64,000 bases of DNA from Bradyrhizobium paxllaeri (GCF_001693515.2 NZ_CP042968.1:5208001-5272000), one strand, 5' to 3'; positions 40,578 through 50,609 are shown, counted from the stretch's first letter. The notes: generated by a model from the letters alone, not told the origin. A program made the numbers and translations.

Positions 40578-40674
40578 TCTTTGTCAGCGCGCATTAAGCG
40601 TCTGACTACGCTTTGAAAAAGCTACACGGCGCCCAAGCCGACCGATGTTCTGAACCTGACGGGCGTTGTGCTGC

Positions 40675-40690
40675 TGTCAGATCTTGGACA
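40675..40690 (-). promoter_or_regulatory. NifA upstream activator site
   Basis: TGTCAGATCTTGGACA is an exact TGT-N10-ACA, about 100 bp upstream of the -24 element. A second near-match (TGT-N10-ACG) at 40646-40661 has the same TGAACCTGAC core as the site at 10185. Confidence 0.78.
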
Positions 40691-41642
40691 GGAATTGCGC
40701 GTTGGCGCGGCCAGAAAAGTTGGTCTGATGTTGTGAGCCGCCGAACGGCAACTTGCTCATCCCTCTCCCTGCTACACAGGATTAGAGGCGAGCGACGATG
40801 TAGATTGGGGTCAAAACAGCCAAAGCCGCGGACCGGCGACGCGTGTTCGTGTCTATGACGAGGGAATCTTCGCGGGGCGCTGCAGCGGTGCTGCGCATCG
40901 GTGCGCCTTATGCCAGTGCTCGCGATCGCGCCAAGCGGTTCCTGCACCACAAACCAGTACTCCGATTAGTTTTGCTGTTTAGTTGCGTGTGCGGGGGTGC
41001 CCCCTTACTCCGTTTTAAAATCGTTGCCTGCGTATCAAAACATGTCTCGCCGCTCGCCTCGATGCGAGCTAAGGCTTATGAACGCGTTCATCTCACAAGT
41101 TTCTGACCAGGAGGGCCGGCTGGCCCCATCCCGCTGGCCCGATGAACACTCTCGTCCTAACTCAAGCCCCGCGGATCACCATACGCCGATCCTCGGGTTC
41201 ATAGTGCAGATCGCCGAGAACATGTTGATTGCTCCACCTATAATTCGAGAGCAAACGTCTTGGTTGGTCCTGCGCTTTAGATTGTCCGTAGCCAGGCCAG
41301 TTTCTGCTCTGTCAATCAAGGGCAACGGCATGCGTCAGCGGCTTCTCGCTGACGCCACTTCGCGGCGAGCGCCCAGGTAGAGCGCCTTGATTTCGTCTTG
41401 TTGCGCAATTCGGTCGAAGCGCTGGATAGCCCGTTCACAGGAACGATCTCATGAGCGTAGCGCGACCGTTCGACTACTGTTCAGCTACCAGGATCGAGAG
41501 GCCTTGTTGAGCAGATTCCGGACGATTCTGTCCTCAAAAGCAATCTATTATCGTGTTACCGAACCAAGTGCCTCTTCAGGTGAGCCGTGAGTTTGATTTC
41601 TAGCCCTCTGCATGGGGCAGTGTTGGCTTAGCGGAGTCGATC
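40691..41642. other. Long stretch, no gene recognised
   Basis: Short open frames on both strands with no domain, ribosome site or RNA-gene signature. I see nothing supportable beyond the upstream activator sites at its left edge. Confidence 0.4.
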
Positions 41643-42270
41643 ATGACCCCAACCCACCCCATTATCCAGGAGTCGTCCGGAGTTCGATTTTCAAGGATCC
41701 TCAGTTTTCTCTACGCATCGGGCGCGGGCATCGCTTTCTTCGTCACAATTCTATCTCTTGTTGGTTTCGTAAGCTTCCTACTCGTATCGAAGGCAATCGG
41801 GAGGGGCCGGCAGACATGCACTGAAGCGCTTGCCGTAGATGGCTCGGTTTGCAATGAACCACAGCGTCATGACGCGCAAGCGCTTCAAAGGCTCCTGAAG
41901 TGCCAAAGCGCATTGAACGAAGTACTTATGCGCGGCGAGCCCCTTGCCGGTAATATGGTAGCGGCACCGCAGCGAGCCGAGGACGTTATGGCGGGGTGAA
42001 GGCTGCGACAGTCTCATTCGTCGGCCGGATGGTCGTGTTCACATGCATGTTTCTGATCGATCATTTCGAATATTCGGAATACATCAAGTAGCACCCGATC
42101 TCGCGAACCGCGCAAGCCAGCGCCTCAGTTCGCACCCCGCTGCACCGCAGATTTATGCGGCATCTCATCTATTCGGCTTTATCATCGCATCTGAGCCGCG
42201 CCCCGCACGAATATCGGTATTTGCTATTGCAGCCGTGATGAACGCTCACATTTTTGTCGATATCTTCTCA
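41643..42270 (+). pseudogene. Methanethiol S-methyltransferase (MddA)-like / NnrU-family membrane protein relic
   Basis: Starts MTPTHPIIQESSGVRFSRIL, then two membrane-type segments (FLYASGAGIAFFVTILSLVGFV) as in MddA. It continues in other frames: MNHSVMTRKRFK (family motif QHSVMAR..FK), FLIDHFEY, SVRTPLHRRFMRHLIY (family RHPIYLG) and FAIAAVMNAHIFVDI. Several frameshifts and stops. Intact MddA methylates methanethiol to dimethyl sulfide. Confidence 0.55.
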
Positions 42271-42579
42271 ATCACCAAACAGTCTTTTGCGGTCAACGCA
42301 GTCGTCGGCATTGTGATTAGTATGTCCGGCCTGGGATAGAGCCTCTCGCGAAGGCTGCGCCGCCGAGAGAACCGCCATTCCACTACACCGTGATGTGCGC
42401 CTGCCTGGTATCTTTGAGATCTGCCAGCGCATCAACCAGCGGGTTCGCTGCACGGTGTCCATTCGCAGGCATGGAAGAACGATGGGTCTTGTCGACCAGG
42501 CAATCAAGGCTAGGTCAGAGAGCGGCGCGAAGATAGCCTCGATGGGCATTTCGGTCGAGACGAGTTCAGGATGTTCAGA
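42271..42579. other. Short unassigned stretch
   Basis: One open frame on each strand; neither has a recognisable domain. Confidence 0.35.
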
Positions 42580-42819
42580 TCACTGATCAAGAGCATCGGA
42601 AGGTGTTGGACGGACGGAAGCGAAGGCCTGGTCCCACTCGTGGAGCTCAAGTTCGAGGGGCTTCCGGCTCCGAGCAGGCAGCGTCAAGAGCGTTCTTTTC
42701 CGAAATGATGCCGCTCGAAAACTAACTTTATCCTGGAGGTTGGTACGCATACGACGAAGACCGCCTGATTGACGCATGCGCGCGGGCGCGGCGGGCTCTA
42801 TGATGGCGTTGCGTGAAGG

Positions 42820-44482
42820 TCAGGCGGCCTGCTGACCGGCGGCTTGGCGCAGGAGTTTCCATTCCCAGGGCAGCAGTTCGTGCAGACGCGAAGCGGGAAG
42901 ATCGGCGATACGGGCGAGGACGTCGGCGAGCCAAGCCTTGGGATCGACGTCGTTGAGGCGACAGGTCGTGATCATCGTCAGCATGATGGCGGCACGGTTG
43001 GCGCCACGCTGGCTGCCGGCGAAGGTCCAGTTGCGCCTTCCCAATGCGATGCCTCTCAATGCGCGCTCAGCACAATTGTTGGTCAAGCAGATCCTGCCAT
43101 CGTCGAGGAAGCTGGCGAAGTCGTCCCAGCGCCTGAGCATGTAGTTGATCGGCTTCAGGACATCGGAGGAGCGCGAGAGGGTTTCGCGCTCACGCAGCAA
43201 CCAGGCGCGCATGTCATCGAGAAGCGGCTTGCTGTTTTCCTGGCGCACGGCGCGCCGCTCGTCGGCGCCACGGCCGTTGATGGCGCGCTCGATCTCGAAC
43301 AACGCATCGAGGCGCTTGACCGCCTCCAGCGATCGGAGAGACCGGCTTGCCCTTCTTACCTTCCCGAGCATTTTTCTCGATGTCAGCCAGCTCGAAGAAG
43401 CCCCGCCGCGCATGGGCAAAGCAAAACGCCGGCGTCATCGGCAGCACTTTCCGCTGCGGGTCGAACAGCGGCTCGAAGCCGCTGTAACAGTCGCACTGCA
43501 GGATACCCGTGAAGGCGGCCAGATGCTTCTGGGGGTGCTCGCCTCGTCGGTCGCTCGAGGCGTAATAGACCGCCGCCGGCGGCGCAGGCCCGGCGAAGGG
43601 CCGGTCATCCCGCACATAAGTCCAGATCCGCCCGGTCGTGCACTTGCCCTTCGCCAGGATACGGATGGTGGTGTCATCGCCATGCAGGCGCTCGGCCGCG
43701 AGCACATGGCGTTCGATCAAGTGGAAGAGCGGCATGACGGCGAAGGTCCCGTGGCCGACCTGATCGGCCAGCGTCGACAACGGCAGGTCGATCCCTTCGG
43801 CCTTGAAGCGCGCACTCTGGCGGTTGAGCGGGATATGCATGCCGAACTTGTCGAACAGCATCGTCGCCAGCAATTGTGGGCCGATGAAGCCACGCGGCGT
43901 GGCATGAAACGGCGCCGGCGGCTGGCTGATCTTCTCGCAATCGCGGCAGGTAAATTTCTCCCGTACCGTCTCGATCAGCTTGAAGCGCCGCGGGATCTCC
44001 TCCAGCGTCCCGGTCACATCCTCACCGATCTTCGCCAGCCGCGATCCACCGCAGCAGGCACAGGTCGTTGGAGCTTCAATGACGACGCGCTCGCGTTCGA
44101 TGTCATCCGGCCATGGCTTGCGCACCGGCCGCTTGCGCATGAAGGGGCGGACGTTCTGCGTCTTCGCCGCGGCGGCCTGCGCGGCAAGCTCATCCTCGCT
44201 CGCCGTGGTGACGAGCTCTTCCAGCTCCAGCTCCAGCTGCTCGAGCAGCCGTGCCGTGCGTTCGGAGCGTTGCCCGTACAGTTCGCGTTTCAGCTTCTCG
44301 ATCCGCAGCTCGAGATGCGCGATCAGCGCCTCGGTATCCGACAGTTGCGCCTGCGCATTCGCGGCTTGCGCCTGCCAGTTGGCAGCCACCGCCTCAGCTC
44401 GCAGCCGTGCCTCACGCTCGGCCTGCAGCGCCGCCAGGGCACTGACGAGGTCCGATGGAAGATCGTCCGGCTTCGATATCAT
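42820..44482 (-). pseudogene. IS66 TnpC transposase, frameshifted
   Basis: Retains the whole N-terminal and central part, including the CDCYSGFEPLFDPQRK segment lost from copy 1, down to about 43340, where a single-base frame change (KGKPVSPIAGGGQAPRC against the expected LEAVKRLDALFEIERAINGR) ends it. The C-terminal part continues in the other frame to 42820. Confidence 0.87.
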
Positions 44483-44529
44483 GAAGCCATTGAATCAGAT
44501 CAAGCAGCAGATTCAAACCGTAAAAGCGG

Positions 44530-44877
44530 CTATCCGACCCGCGTCGGCCGATGGGTTTCTTGAGGGTTACGCCAATCGATCCCGGACAGCAGATAGCTCA
44601 ACTGCGCCGGCGAGATCGTTACCGATTCTCCGGCAACCGATGGCCAGATGAACTTTCCTCTCTCGAGTCTTTTTGTGAACAAGCAGGCTCCCTGGCCATC
44701 GTGCCAGATCGCCTTCACAAGATCGCTGCGGCGACCGCGGAAGACGAACAGATGACCGCTGAGCGGGTCTTTGTGCAGCACCTCCTGCACTTGGAGTGCC
44801 AGCGACGGAAAGCCTCTGCGCATATCCGTGTAGCCTGTCGCGAGCCACACTCGCACATTCCCCGGTATCGCAATCAT
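44530..44877 (-). CDS. tnpB: IS66 accessory protein TnpB
   Basis: 115 residues, [20 protein letters not shown] then [20 protein letters not shown]. Intact; the start overlaps the tnpA stop as in copy 1. Confidence 0.92.
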   Translation of the reverse strand: MIAIPGNVRVWLATGYTDMRRGFPSLALQVQEVLHKDPLSGHLFVFRGRRSDLVKAIWHDGQGACLFTKRLERGKFIWPSVAGESVTISPAQLSYLLSGIDWRNPQETHRPTRVG

Positions 44878-45275
44878 CGGCGTCCAAGCACATCGAGGAC
44901 CCGCGCCAACGCCTCCGAATCGACGTGCGCATCCACCCGGATGCACCGTCGGTTGCCGAGATCGATCTCTATCAATCCAGTACGCGCGGCTGCCACGGAG
45001 CGAACTCGGCCATCAACCGTAGGCAAAAGCCTCGGAGTTTCCTCAGCCGATGCCGCTACGGCAGCGATCTGCACCGGCGTAAAAGATGGTACAACTTGTT
45101 CCGATGTCCGTGCTTGTCGACGCCAGGTAAACACCAAGCTGGCCGCTACTCCGTTGCGACGCGCAACCTCAGTCACCTTCGCGCCCGGCGCCAATGTCTC
45201 CTCGACAATCCGTGCCTTGTCGTCCTGCGACCAGCGCCGCCGCCGCTCCAGCCCACCCAAAACCTCGACCCGCAT
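44874..45275 (-). CDS. tnpA: IS66 accessory protein TnpA
   Basis: 133 residues with helix-turn-helix (KVTEVARRNGVAASLVFTWR) and the C-terminal IEIDLGNRRCIRVDAHVD. It differs strongly from the copy-1 TnpA in the middle, confirming two distinct IS66 lineages. Confidence 0.9.
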   Translation of the reverse strand: MRVEVLGGLERRRRWSQDDKARIVEETLAPGAKVTEVARRNGVAASLVFTWRRQARTSEQVVPSFTPVQIAAVAASAEETPRLLPTVDGRVRSVAAARTGLIEIDLGNRRCIRVDAHVDSEALARVLDVLGRR

Positions 45276-45370
45276 CGCCTGATGACCTTAAAGCTAGACT
45301 TAAGGCCACACGCTTCGCGAATTGCCACCCGTCACGCAAGACGGCCCCCGTCGGATGCGTACGGAGGTTG

Positions 45371-46038
45371 AGCGATCTCACGAGGTCCGCAGGCACATGG
45401 GCGCGGTGAGTGCAGGACCAGTCGAGCCGCATTTCAAGCGCGGCAGGATGAGACGAGAAGGTTCTCAGCCTAAGCGAATGACAATCTAAGAGGTGCTTAG
45501 TCGACCTTGAAAGGATTGGCTGAAACGGTTCAACTAGAAGCTAGACGGCACCTATATCGGCGACTTCCTGATCGGGTCTGATCTGAGCCTCGCGCGCGCT
45601 TGCGAGAAGGATACGATCCCATCCTTGGTCAGTTCGCCGAAATTCCGGACCCCCCTTGGATCGCCGAAGTCGCCGCCGGCTCTCCGGAGCGGCCAAGGGC
45701 GACGCCGCTGACATCGTTAGGCTTACGAGGCCTCTGCACGCATGACGGCGCTCTAAGGGCTCGATCGCTTCACCGGGCGCGATCTGTCGTCAGAACTGAG
45801 GCACGCGCACCATTGCTTCCATCAGAGGATAGTCCGCATCGGGAATTGCTGTCACGAACGCGAGCGAAAAGCATCCATCGCGTGGGCCAATAGTATGCCG
45901 ATACTCAAAAGAACAAGAATCCCGACAAGAGCCGAATACATACGCCATCTCCATCGCTCACTTCCTTTGAACTGCGCGACCGCTTACACGTCAAATTAAT
46001 TCCTGAGCACGAAGTGGGATCGCAGCCAACTGATGAGT
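45371..46038. other. Intergenic stretch, no gene recognised
   Basis: Short frames only, including one of 97 codons (45600-45893, plus) without a domain or ribosome site. Confidence 0.4.
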
Positions 46039-46485
46039 CTAAGCCACACGGCTAGCTGGCAACATGTGGAACGACCAAAGATAGACGTTGCAAGACCCAG
46101 CTGTTCTGTTCGAAACCGACATGATAGGCGTAGCGCGGGTGACCGAAAAACGCGTGTGGTTAATGTACAGCGGTCCAGGTTTCTGCGTGGGAATGTCCGA
46201 AACGAACGCTCCGGCCCTTAAGCCTGCAGCATCTGCGCGCAAGAATTGGGGCGTCCTGATGAACTTTTCAAGCTCGAAAGATGAGAGCCACCGTCTCTTT
46301 GGGAAAGTGTGCGGCGGCAAGTGTTGGCCGGTCGCACGAACGCCGGACGTTGCCGCTTTGTTGGTAACAATCTGCGCACCTATGCTGAATTGCTTCGTTC
46401 GGAAATGGACCGGCGCGAGCTGAAGTACACCCCGATGAGCTCGCCGTCTGGCGAGGTCCGGATCGATTTGAGCTAACCTCATCAC
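46039..46485 (-). CDS. Unassigned ORF
   Basis: 148 codons, MMRLAQIDPDLARRRAHRGV ... FIRTPQFLRADAAGLRAGAF ... MSVSNRTAGSC. The ADAAGLRAGAF piece faintly recalls GAF-domain cores, but this is weak, and a 111-codon frame on the opposite strand is an equal candidate. It may be a relic rather than a gene. Confidence 0.25.
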   Translation of the reverse strand: MMRLAQIDPDLARRRAHRGVLQLAPVHFRTKQFSIGAQIVTNKAATSGVRATGQHLPPHTFPKRRWLSSFELEKFIRTPQFLRADAAGLRAGAFVSDIPTQKPGPLYINHTRFSVTRATPIMSVSNRTAGSCNVYLWSFHMLPASRVA

Positions 46486-46861
46486 GCTTTAGATTAGTCC
46501 GTCCGCGCCTTTGCTCCACGGCTTCTTCAGCCCCCCTTCGCGGGGCGTCGTTGCACTTCGCTAACACTTCACCCTCATGCGGTTGGGTAGAGGACTTCCA
46601 CTTGCAGGCAGTCGTTCATACTCGGCACCTGATGAGAAGCCGCCCGGCAAGCCGGCGGTTTCTTCCCCTCGTCTCACGGACAACCTTTTAGACGTTATTC
46701 CGGGGCGCTCATGAAGCGAGCGAACCGGCAATCCAGAGACGGCGGGAGATTTCCGGGTGCGCAGTCGAAATCGGCTGCCGCCGACTTGCACCATTAAGAC
46801 CCGCGAATCCGGTTACACCCGAGTTCGACTTGTCCTGGAATGACGGATAGAAATGGGCCGC
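46486..46861. other. Intergenic stretch downstream of dctA
   Basis: No gene or clear hairpin terminator seen. Confidence 0.4.
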
Positions 46862-48184
46862 CTACCCCGTCGTGCTCGAGGTCTCGCCGTCGGTAGGATC
46901 GATTTTCTGGTTAAGCCGCGCATGCAGCGTGGCTTGGTCGAGTTCGCCTTCCCACCAGGCCACGAACACCGCGGCAATACCGTTGCCGATGATATTAGTA
47001 AGGGCGCGTACCTCGCTCATAAATTTGTCGATCGAGAACACGATTGCCATACCCGGCACCAGCACCGGATTAACCACTGAAAGCGTCGCCGCGAGCGTGA
47101 TGAAGCCGGCCCCGGTGATACCACTTGCGCCTTTCGAGGTCAGCATCGCCACGACGAGAATGGTCAGTTGCTGGCCGAAGCTGAGATTCACCCCGAGCGC
47201 CTGAGCGATAAACAGCGTTGCCAAGGTCATGTAGATGTTGGTGCCGTCGAGGTTGAAGGAGTAGCCGGTAGGTACCACGAGACCGACCACGGGCTTGGAG
47301 CAGCCCAGCCGCTCGAGCTTTGTCATCAACTGCGGCAGCGCACTTTCCGAGGACGAGGTGCCGAGCACGAGCAAGAGCTCATCCTTGATATAGGCGATAA
47401 ACTTGAAGATCGGAAAGCCAACGAAGCGCGCGATCAGGCCGAGCACGACCACCACGAACAGCGCGGCCGTAGCATAGAACAGCGCGACGAGACCGATCAG
47501 ATTGCCGAGCGCCGCTGGTCCGAACTTACCGATCGTGAATGCCATGGCGCCGAATGCGCCGATCGGCGCTGCCTTCATGATAATGGCGATGACGCCGAAC
47601 ACCGCGTGCGCCGCGTCGTCGATCATGCCACGCAACTTTGCACCGCGCTCACCCAGCGCCATCAGCGAGAAGCCGAACAGGATCGCAAACAAGAGCACCT
47701 GCAGGATGTCGCCGCGCGCGAGCGCGCCGACCACGGTTTCGGGAATGATATTGAGAATGAAATCGACGCTTTTCGAGGCTTCCGCCTGCTTCACGTAGTT
47801 GGCGACGGCTGCGGCATCGGGCTTGGCCGCAAGGCCGTGGCCGATCTGAAAAAGATTGCCCATCACTAGGCCGAGCACCAAGGCAAAGGTGGAGACGATC
47901 TCGAAATAGACCAGCGCCTTGAGGCCGACCCGGCCAACCTTTTTCGCATCCTGGATGTGCGCGATGCCCGAGACTACGGTGCAGAAGATGATCGGCGCGA
48001 TCACCATCTTTATTAGCTTAATGAAGCCGTCACCGAGCGCCTTGACCCAGTCGTTGGTGGCGAGCGACGGCCACAGCCAACCGACGAGGACGCCAATCAG
48101 AATCGCGATCAGCACCTGAACGTAGAGGATTTTGTACCAAGTTCGCGACACCCGCGCGGGCGCCGCAGTTGCGATGGTGGTCAT
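46862..48184 (-). CDS. dctA: C4-dicarboxylate transport protein DctA
   Basis: The start is the ATG of [20 protein letters not shown], with GGAAGGAG ahead; an open frame extends 20 codons further. 440 residues with the features of the DAACS symporter family: serine-rich hairpin [17 protein letters not shown], the [17 protein letters not shown] motif and [17 protein letters not shown]. It imports succinate, malate and fumarate with H+ or Na+, the main plant carbon supply of bacteroids. It lies immediately downstream of the nodFE relic, on the same strand, with its own candidate sigma-54 promoter. Intact. Confidence 0.95.
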   Translation of the reverse strand: MTTIATAAPARVSRTWYKILYVQVLIAILIGVLVGWLWPSLATNDWVKALGDGFIKLIKMVIAPIIFCTVVSGIAHIQDAKKVGRVGLKALVYFEIVSTFALVLGLVMGNLFQIGHGLAAKPDAAAVANYVKQAEASKSVDFILNIIPETVVGALARGDILQVLLFAILFGFSLMALGERGAKLRGMIDDAAHAVFGVIAIIMKAAPIGAFGAMAFTIGKFGPAALGNLIGLVALFYATAALFVVVVLGLIARFVGFPIFKFIAYIKDELLLVLGTSSSESALPQLMTKLERLGCSKPVVGLVVPTGYSFNLDGTNIYMTLATLFIAQALGVNLSFGQQLTILVVAMLTSKGASGITGAGFITLAATLSVVNPVLVPGMAIVFSIDKFMSEVRALTNIIGNGIAAVFVAWWEGELDQATLHARLNQKIDPTDGETSSTTG

Positions 48185-48359
48185 GACGCTCCTTCCCATA
48201 CGAACTCGAACACCGAGCCCTCGCGCGTTGAGAGGCGACGGCATCAGACGAGCCTTCCATGCCAGCCGTGTCCTATTGAAGACGGCGATGTCGGAAACCC
48301 GACAGCCTGCAGCGTGATTCCAAAGGCAGGCTGGCTGTTACGTGTGTTTTCTCTCGTTA

Positions 48360-48375
48360 AGCAAGACGCGCACCA
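48360..48375 (-). promoter_or_regulatory. Possible sigma-54 promoter of dctA
   Basis: Minus strand TGGTGC, five bases, TTGCT: perfect -12 half, -24 half with two mismatches, spacing correct. dctA genes are classically driven by DctD and sigma-54, so the location supports it, about 175 bp upstream of the start. Confidence 0.5.
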
Positions 48376-48431
48376 AGCGCGAAGCCCTGCGGCCGTTCGA
48401 CCCGCTAGACGGTGAACCGAAACTCTCCTGA

Positions 48432-48740
48432 CTAGCTTGGCCGAATGCCAGAACCGTTCGTGCCGTCGAAGGCAGAGGCGTTGTTCAGCGCCAGGCGCAG
48501 CTTGCGCTGGCGCAGCACATTGGACGTGGCGTCGAGATCGACGAGCTGCTTGCGGTCGATGTCCTGCTCCGATCGCGCTTTGAAGTCGGCGGCGATCCTG
48601 ACCTTCAGCTCGTAAAGCTCGGAATTGACAATCTGGCCGATGGCGGAGCGGCTTTCGCGCATCTCTTTCCAGCTGGCGGCGGCGCAGGTGCCTAGGCCGC
48701 ACAGCCCGCGCATTCCGGTAATGACGACGCGCCTGTTCAT
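48432..48740 (-). pseudogene. nodE: NodE (beta-ketoacyl synthase) relic with internal deletion
   Basis: The N-terminal 70 residues (MNRRVVITGMRGLCGLGTCA, WKEMRESRSAIGQIVNSELY, DFKARSEQDIDRKQLVDLD) match NodE. They are fused directly to the extreme C-terminus (LRQRKLRLALNNASAFDGTN, the KAS N.F.FGGTN motif with Gly changed to Asp). About 300 central residues, including the active-site Cys, are deleted, so it is inactive. NodE with NodF sets the unsaturated acyl chain of Nod factors. The start follows the nodF stop directly (TGA-ATG). Confidence 0.75.
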
Positions 48741-49006
48741 TCAGGCCTTCTTAGCGAGCAGGCCGTGGACAGCTTGAACCGTGGCGCCGATATGGTTGAG
48801 ATTTCGACCAGGCATCGTCCGTGTTCGTCTCGATCTGCATGCAGCTGGACTGCTTCAGGTCGTAGATGAGGTTCGTCAACTCTGCGAATGAGGCCACACA
48901 AGGTAAGTTCCGCGGCGAGCGTTATCTCGCCGCCGCCCGCTGCGTATTCCTTGGTTTTGGCGATGATTTCCTTCGCGAGTGTGATCTGCCATTCTGTTGC
49001 TTCCAT
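48741..49006 (-). pseudogene. nodF: NodF (Nod-factor acyl carrier protein) relic
   Basis: Starts MEATEWQITLAKEIIAKTKE, then GGGEITLAAELT, shifts frame to ELTNLIYDLKQSSCMQIETN and DDAWSKS, then shifts again to end VHGLLAKKA with TGA at 48741. This is the small ACP-like NodF. The expected phosphopantetheine site (GVDSL) is destroyed at the first frameshift (CGLIRRV / CVASFAE). It is directly followed by nodE and preceded at 115 bp by a nod box. Confidence 0.75.
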
Positions 49007-49120
49007 CAGGCGCCTCGACGCCAACGCGACGCCGTTCCTCAGCCGAGCCGCGTCGCGCGACAAAAGAAGTCACGTGATCAGAGCGCGTCAGGTGCTGCTG
49101 CCAATGCAACATTCCGCAAC

Positions 49121-49168
49121 ATTGGTAAAATTGATTTTTTGGATGGTAGGCATCCACGCTGCGTATGA
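49121..49168 (-). promoter_or_regulatory. nod box (NodD-binding promoter element)
   Basis: On the minus strand the 48 bp show the conserved blocks in order and spacing: GCGTGGATG, then ACCATC, then AAAAATCAATTTTACCAAT. Only about four positions differ from the rhizobial nod-box consensus, mostly in the first half-site. It points at nodF, whose start is 115 bp downstream. Confidence 0.88.
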
Positions 49169-49315
49169 ACTCCTCGCGCAAAACAAGAAAGTCGCACCCT
49201 GGCCGTCCTCTACTGAGTCCCGGCCCCTTTCGGGATGCGGGTCGCCCCCCGGTTTGTCTCCAGCCATCGAGGCCGCGATGGGCGCAGCCTTGAAAACTGA
49301 AAAAAGGACACGACA

Positions 49316-49600
49316 AAGGCGACCGTCGGCACCTTCACCGCGAACGGCAACGACTTTTCCGGCTCGATTCGCACCTCGCTCTCAACGCCGGCCAAACTGG
49401 TCCGCGTCGAGCCCCCCTCTGAAGGGTCGCACTTCCGCATCTTCGGGCCTAGTGTCGAGCTAGGCGCGCCCTTGGCAGAAGACCGCCAAGGACACGGAGC
49501 GTGCCTATCTCTCCGTCAAGCTGACGATCCGAGCTCCCGGCTTCGATCTACGCAACCCTGATCGAGGTGCAAGGAGGACAGGGAAGGCCTCCAGTCCATC
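49316..49600 (+). pseudogene. DUF736-family protein relic
   Basis: ATVGTFTANGNDFSGSIRTS, AKLVRVEPPSEGSHFRIF, then in a shifted frame WQKTAKDTERAYLSVKLT and LIEVQGGQG, is the DUF736 family common next to conjugative-transfer genes on rhizobial plasmids and integrative elements. The start codon position holds AAG instead of ATG (49316-49318) and at least two frameshifts follow. Confidence 0.65.
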
Positions 49601-49753
49601 TGGTCACGCCGCAGCCCGGACCGGGGGCCCGCGGCATCGGCTTCGCCGAAAGGCGCGGGTTTGGCCGCCGTGCTCACCCCGCTCACGAGGCTATGACGTC
49701 TCTGGCGCACGTCATTAAAAATGCATTACGTAGCCGCGCATAGAGGAGTTCGC

Positions 49754-50070
49754 TATGGCTTCGAAGCTCTCGTCCAGACCCGAATCGATGCGGACGTAAA
49801 GGAAAAGGCCACCGCGGTGCGGATTCTGCTAACACGCACGGCTAACAAACGGATGCTTCTGCCGAAGCCCGTGAGCAACAGCCACCAGGTGCAGTTTTGA
49901 CGTTCAGTACAGGGTGCGCCGGCATTCGGATGAAAGTCACCAGGTGCGGGCGCTTGGCACGACCATCACTTACGATAGCTGGTTCGTGAGAAGGACTGGC
50001 GGATACCCGGCTCAATCTCGATTATTCCGAGGTCGATGCGCATTTCTCGCAATGATGCGATACTCGCTCA
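49754..50070 (+). pseudogene. RelB/DinJ-type antitoxin relic
   Basis: ATGGCTTCG, then after a frame change ALVQTRIDADVKEKATAVRI and LLTRTANK: the ribbon-helix-helix N-terminus of RelB/DinJ antitoxins with about 15 residues deleted (expected VLAAMGLTVSDAVR). Later pieces (SWFREKDWRIPG) resemble the C-terminal toxin-binding tail. No intact toxin gene follows. Confidence 0.5.
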
Positions 50071-50609
50071 ACTGACTGAGGAAGCACGTTGAATAGGAGC
50101 ATTTTCTGGTTTCGCCCCGTTTGTTGAAGAAAGACCTTGTTGAGCTACTTCTATGCGTCAGACAATATCTGATTCAGACACACACTCATTGCAGAGAAAT
50201 TCGATCGAAGCATGTTCAGCCCGGATCGTGCTTGATCAATTCGGCCGCGTGAAGAGCGGCTGGATCAAATCGGTCAAAGGGTTTGAGAAGCGACTGATGA
50301 GCTTTGGATCAGAAATCCGATCGATCCATGGCGAATGATCGTCGAATTTTGTCGTGGCTGATGAACGTGTTTCGATAATTGTTGACCTGGATCGTGATCT
50401 TCTACTCCGCGCTGTCGACCCGTCGGATGCGGACCCATTAGCTAGAACGAAAGCGGAGTCTCATAGCGATGAGTGCTCGGAGCCTCGCGGTTAAGCTGTG
50501 ATACGAGATGTTAGCCCAAGATGTTTTTCGATTGCGGCAGTGAGTTCGATACCCTCACCCGGGCGGTCGGAAACAAGGCCGGCTATTCCAAGAAGATCGA
50601 CCATCTGCT
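50071..50609. other. Intergenic stretch, no gene recognised
   Basis: One 61-codon plus-strand frame (50153-50338) has no recognised domain. No RNA or repeat seen. Confidence 0.4.

Larger units (their letters stand above)
42743..45362 (-). mobile_element. IS66-family insertion sequence, copy 2
   Basis: 2620 bp with matching inverted ends (GTACGCATACGACG at left, GTACGCATCCGACG read inward from right) and an exact 8-bp duplication GGAGGTTG at 42735-42742 and 45363-45370. Same gene order as copy 1 and about the same divergence along its length, so a separate insertion of a related element. Confidence 0.9.
42580..45432 (-). pseudogene. Small unidentified gene interrupted by IS66 copy 2
   Basis: Removing the IS66 element and one GGAGGTTG repeat joins two open segments in frame: MRLDWSCTHRAHVPADLVRS then LNLQDKVSFRAASFRKRTLL, ending at a stop at 42580. 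The predicted product is about 75 residues, basic, without a recognised domain. It may be a spurious frame, but the clean rejoining is noteworthy. Confidence 0.35.

Noticed and set aside
39288..40616. 442-codon plus-strand open frame
   Set aside because: Antisense to the TlpA-like gene, which has clear motifs, a promoter and conserved composition; no domain on the plus strand.
43145..44563. 472-codon plus-strand open frame
   Set aside because: Antisense to IS66 tnpC; the equivalent in copy 1 is also a mirror of tnpC.
48244..48702. 152-codon minus-strand frame over the nodE relic
   Set aside because: Shifted shadow of the nodE reading; Arg-rich with no domain.
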